Shown here: positions 61,487 through 64,000 of the stretch, in pieces
How positions within the stretch are numbered: the stretch's first letter is position 1
Layout: every line of letters begins with the position of its first letter
DNA from: Microbacterium maritypicum MF109
GTDB lineage: Bacteria; Actinomycetota; Actinomycetes; Actinomycetales; Microbacteriaceae
Length of the DNA: 64,000 bases
Direction of reading: 5' to 3'
NCBI RefSeq assembly: GCF_000455825.1
Contig: NZ_ATAO01000206.1
Location: 372,001-436,000, forward strand
Made by a program: the position numbers and the translations under genes
Notes under the pieces: generated by a model
Told to the model about the DNA's origin: nothing
The model's database searches: none
Seen by the model: the letters and a program-made list of their open reading frames with translations, nothing else

Positions 61487-62181
61487 GCGCACGCCCGCCG
61501 GTAGGCGTCGATCACGCGCGCCGGCTCACCGGAGGCGGCGATCCTCCCGTCCTCGAAGAGCAGCGCGGCGTCGCAGCGGGCAGCGAGGTCGAGGTCGTGC
61601 GTGACCACCACCACCTGCGCCTGCTGTGCGAGCAGGAGGTCGCCGATGCGGCGGGCGTTCCGTAGATCCAGCAGCGTGGTCGGCTCGTCGGCGACGATCA
61701 CGCGCGGTTGCGCGATGAGCACCGACGCCAGCGCGAGCATCTGCTTCTGCCCACCGGACAGCATCGATGCCGGGACCTCGGCGTGCGCGCCCAGTCCGTT
61801 CGTCTCGAGGGTCTCCTGGACGCGCGCGGCCACTTCCGCCTTCGGGCGACCGCGCAACGACAGCGCGAGATCCTCGGCCGGTGTCGGCATGAGGATCTGC
61901 GCATCCGGATTGGTGAAGACGAAGCCCACGAGGCGGCGCACCGCTGCACGCTCCTGCACGGTGTCATGTCCGTGCACACGCACGGTGCCGCTGTGGGGTG
62001 TGACGAGTCCGTTCAGCAGCCTCGCGAACGTCGACTTCCCCGAACCGTTCGCCCCGATCACGGCGATCGTGGAAGCCGTGAGCTCGACGCTGATGTCATG
62101 CAGCACCGAACGTCCGTCGAGTTGCACCGACACCCGCTCGAGCGTGATCGGAGCCCCGGCGACCTGAGGGCACCCCATCAT
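61483..62181 (-). CDS. ECF transporter ATPase (BioM/EcfA-type)
   Basis: 232 residues. Walker A is G-A-N-G-S-G-K-S-T, Q-loop T-N-P-D-A-Q-I, signature L-S-G-G-Q-K-Q, Walker B V-I-V-A-D-E-P-T-T-L-L-D. The F-T-N-P-D-x-Q segment is typical of ECF ATPases. A single ATPase gene, rather than two, matches BioM. ATG 62181 or 62178 starts it. The 62-bp gap to the divergent TetR gene holds two palindromes. Confidence 0.88.
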   Translation of the reverse strand: MMGCPQVAGAPITLERVSVQLDGRSVLHDISVELTASTIAVIGANGSGKSTFARLLNGLVTPHSGTVRVHGHDTVQERAAVRRLVGFVFTNPDAQILMPTPAEDLALSLRGRPKAEVAARVQETLETNGLGAHAEVPASMLSGGQKQMLALASVLIAQPRVIVADEPTTLLDLRNARRIGDLLLAQQAQVVVVTHDLDLAARCDAALLFEDGRIAASGEPARVIDAYRRACA

Positions 62182-62202
62182 CTGATCTCCCCGTCACGGT
62201 CC

Positions 62203-62215
62203 TGAACACTGTTCA
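62203..62215. promoter_or_regulatory. Palindromic operator 1 in the TetR/ECF gap
   Basis: TGAACA-C-TGTTCA is a perfect 13-bp inverted repeat. It resembles TGAAC-N3-GTTAC, the motif I recall for the TetR-type biotin regulator BioQ of Corynebacterium. Its centre is 15 bp from that of operator 2. Confidence 0.65.
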
Positions 62216-62217
62216 CC

Positions 62218-62230
62218 TGAACGTCGTTCA
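62218..62230. promoter_or_regulatory. Palindromic operator 2 in the TetR/ECF gap
   Basis: TGAACG-T-CGTTCA is a second perfect 13-bp repeat, ending 1 bp before the -10 (62232-62237) of the regulator. Binding here should block that promoter. Confidence 0.65.
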
Positions 62231-62231
62231 C

Positions 62232-62237
62232 TATAAT
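62232..62237 (+). promoter_or_regulatory. Consensus -10 of the leaderless TetR gene
   Basis: TATAAT, an exact consensus, ends 6 nt before the ATG at 62244, so transcription should begin at the start codon. The -35 region (about 62210-62215) lies in operator 1. Confidence 0.65.
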
Positions 62238-62243
62238 CGGAGC

Positions 62244-62828
62244 ATGAGTCCCGAGCACAATCCGGCACGTCACGACCGCGACAGCGTGGCCAGGCGCGCT
62301 CTCGCCCTGCTCGACGAGGTGGGACTCGCCGATCTCTCGATGCGGCGCATCGCCGCCGGGCTCGACGTGCAACCCAGCGCGCTCTACTGGCACTTCGCGA
62401 GCAAGCAGGAGCTGCTGGCCGAACTCGCCGACCGGATCACCGCATCGATCCCTCACGGGAGCACCGACGTCCTCACGACCGCGCGCGGCATCCGCGACGC
62501 ACTCTTCGCCTACCGTGACGGCGCCGAACTGGTCCTCAGCACCTATGCGCTCCAACTCGGCTCGTCGCAGGCGCAGACCGCGCTGACCGATGCGCTCCGC
62601 GCGCAGGGAGCCCCCGATGCGGATGACCGTGGAGCCGCGATCCTGCATTTCGTGCTCGGACACGCAACGCTCGTCCAACAGCGCATGCATGCCGACAGCC
62701 ACGGCGCTCTGCCCGACGCCGGCGCTCTCGACGTCACCGCCGGACTCGATGGCGTGTTCGACCTCGGGGTCACCGCCCTCGCGGGAGACCTCAGCGCGCC
62801 GGCGACTCCGCCGCGTGCCCGAGCCTGA
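62244..62828 (+). CDS. TetR-type regulator, possible BioQ-like biotin regulator
   Basis: 194 residues. The HTH (about 10-60) has L-S-M-R-R-I-A-A-G-L-D-V-Q-P-S-A-L-Y-W-H-F and S-K-Q-E-L-L; the C-terminal ~130 residues are a TetR_C ligand domain. Two palindromes of BioQ-like sequence overlap its promoter and lie between it and the ECF genes, so it probably represses itself and them. It ends inside the convergent MFS gene (38-bp overlap). Confidence 0.83.
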   Translation: MSPEHNPARHDRDSVARRALALLDEVGLADLSMRRIAAGLDVQPSALYWHFASKQELLAELADRITASIPHGSTDVLTTARGIRDALFAYRDGAELVLSTYALQLGSSQAQTALTDALRAQGAPDADDRGAAILHFVLGHATLVQQRMHADSHGALPDAGALDVTAGLDGVFDLGVTALAGDLSAPATPPRARA

Positions 62829-64000
62829 GCCCGGGTACGACAGCCAACGCGACGAGAGCGATACAGAACGCGAAGACCGCGCTGAACGCCCCGGCCTCGC
62901 CGCCGAGCGTCGCGACACCGAGACCGGCGAGTGCGATGGCGACGGCTGATCCGGCCGCGTCCGATATCGACAACGCGGAGGAGTTGAACCCCTGATTGGT
63001 CTCGTCCGAGTAGGCCAGGGTCAGGACGGTGAGGCGTGGATAGAGCAGTCCCATCCCGCCGCCGGCGAATGCCCAGCCCACCACCACGACGGCCGCCGAG
63101 ACGTCGAACACGGCGGCGGTGAGCACGCACAGCATCGCGACCAGGAGTGACCCCAGGCTGATCGTCGTGATGCGGTGATTGCCGAGTCTCTCGCCGAACC
63201 GCCCCTGCAGGGCCGAGGCACCCGCCCACGCGAGGGCCGCGAGCATGAGGGCGACGCCCGCCCAGGTCGCGCTGAAGTCGAACTTCTTCATCAGCAGATA
63301 GGGGATGTAGGCCTCCGCAGCGAAGAAGGCTCCCGCCACGATTCCTCGCATGAGCACCACGCTGGGAAGCCCCAGCCCTGCCCGCAAGGTACGCCGCGGC
63401 AGGAGTGGCAGTACGGCGAAGCCGATCGCCAGCACGGCGCCGAGCGCCACCGGCCATCTGATCGAGGGGGTCATCTCGGCGGAGAAGCCGACGACGACGG
63501 CGAGGACCGCGACGACGACCGCGAGCAACAGGCGGACGATGAGCGTACGGCGATCCTGCGGCTCGCCACGCCCGAGGTCGACCCCACGGAGGCGGACGGC
63601 GATCATCAGGAACGCCGCAGCGGTGAGCACGGCCACGCCCAAGAAGGCCCAGCGCCAATCGAGATACTCGGCGACAGCGCCCGCCAGAAACGGACCGACC
63701 ATGGACGGCACGACCCACGCCGCGGCGAAGGCGGCGAAGATCCGACCGTGCAGATGGGGCGGATACAAGCGTGCGACCACGACGTACAGTGCGACCGTCT
63801 GCCCTCCCGTCCCGAGCCCCTGGACGAGGCGTCCGACCAGGAACTGATGCATCGTGACGGCGAAGCCCGAGAGGAGCAGACCGATGATGAAGAGCGTCAC
63901 CGCGACGTAGAGGGCGCCGCGGGGGCCGCGGGCATCTGACCAGGCTCCGGTCGCGACCATGCCGATCACGCTCGTCGCGAGGGTTCCCGCGAAGGCCACG
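62791..64000 (-). CDS. MFS transporter, 5' end outside the window
   Basis: At least 402 residues are visible, with about eleven helices and the loop motif G-x-W-S-D-A-R-G-P-R-G after the second visible helix (MFS motif A). A GTG at 63999 exists but is probably internal, since the first helix or two would be missing; the true start is beyond base 64000. The likely role is efflux or uptake of a small molecule; no substrate is indicated. Its last 38 bp overlap the TetR gene tail to tail. Confidence 0.87.
   Translation of the reverse strand, partial: VAFAGTLATSVIGMVATGAWSDARGPRGALYVAVTLFIIGLLLSGFAVTMHQFLVGRLVQGLGTGGQTVALYVVVARLYPPHLHGRIFAAFAAAWVVPSMVGPFLAGAVAEYLDWRWAFLGVAVLTAAAFLMIAVRLRGVDLGRGEPQDRRTLIVRLLLAVVVAVLAVVVGFSAEMTPSIRWPVALGAVLAIGFAVLPLLPRRTLRAGLGLPSVVLMRGIVAGAFFAAEAYIPYLLMKKFDFSATWAGVALMLAALAWAGASALQGRFGERLGNHRITTISLGSLLVAMLCVLTAAVFDVSAAVVVVGWAFAGGGMGLLYPRLTVLTLAYSDETNQGFNSSALSISDAAGSAVAIALAGLGVATLGGEAGAFSAVFAFCIALVALAVVPGLRLGHAAESPAR

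Noticed and set aside
1-64000. CRISPR arrays, insertion sequences or prophage genes
   Set aside because: No spaced direct repeats, transposase, integrase or phage structural genes were seen.

Overview
The window is high-GC chromosomal DNA from an actinobacterium, most likely a member of the Microbacteriaceae close to Microbacterium. The evidence is the gene families present: DUF3145, DUF4191, DUF3099, actinobacterial GlnE, a GSI pair, polyphosphate glucokinase, actinobacterial-type GlgA/GlgC and a discrete type II FAS operon. GTG starts are frequent and Shine-Dalgarno sites are often weak. I see no insertion sequence, phage, CRISPR or integron signature. It reads as an ordinary core-genome segment with a few accessory genes.

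Layout. At 1-2.1 kb are the end of lpdA and the E2 acyltransferase gene. At 3.7-6.2 kb are a DUF4191 membrane protein and a divergent RimK-like ligase / retropepsin-like protease pair. At 6.2-17.7 kb is a nitrogen-assimilation region: an RDD membrane protein, glnA1 behind a textbook GlnR-type box, then glnE, glnA2 and a small conserved protein on the opposite strand, with DUF1254, LuxR, AI-2E and diacylglycerol kinase genes between. At 17.8-22.8 kb are ppgK, a lipoprotein, the RNase P RNA gene (minus strand), a PolA-like polymerase, a C4 zinc-ribbon coiled-coil protein and YchJ. At 22.8-30.3 kb are redox genes: an aldo/keto reductase, an SDR with its divergent XRE regulator, ldh, an epimerase, a DHFR-like protein and a PepSY membrane protein.

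At 30.4-38.2 kb are tRNA-Val(UAC), aceE, a FasR-like regulator and fabD-fabH-acpP-fabF. This links pyruvate oxidation (AceE with the E2 and E3 at the left end) to fatty acid synthesis. At 38.3-40.5 kb is a divergent YczE / MocR (YczR-type) pair around a near-perfect inverted repeat. At 40.6-45.5 kb are DUF3145, an uncharacterised protein with a full Fe(II)/2-oxoglutarate oxygenase residue set, and a divergent DUF262-DUF1524 (GmrSD-like) nuclease overlapping an alpha/beta hydrolase gene. At 45.6-51.7 kb are rpmE2, an ABC ATPase, the divergent glgA/glgC pair, serB, a hydrolase and fabG. At 51.9-56.8 kb are DUF3099, a zinc-finger protein and SURF1, then cupin, PNPOx-like, HAD and ABC-F genes. At 56.9-64 kb are DedA, a DesK/NarL-type two-component pair, an acyltransferase, an ECF transporter module (BioMN-like), a divergent TetR regulator with two palindromic operators, and an MFS gene cut by the window edge.

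A recurrent feature is a -10 hexamer ending 6-7 nt before the start codon at about 19 genes. This is the signature of leaderless transcripts, and it was used here to choose several starts. The best candidates for undescribed biology are the 2OG-oxygenase-like protein at 41.3-42.1 kb and its divergent DUF262/hydrolase neighbours. Neither is proven to be a new system from sequence alone.
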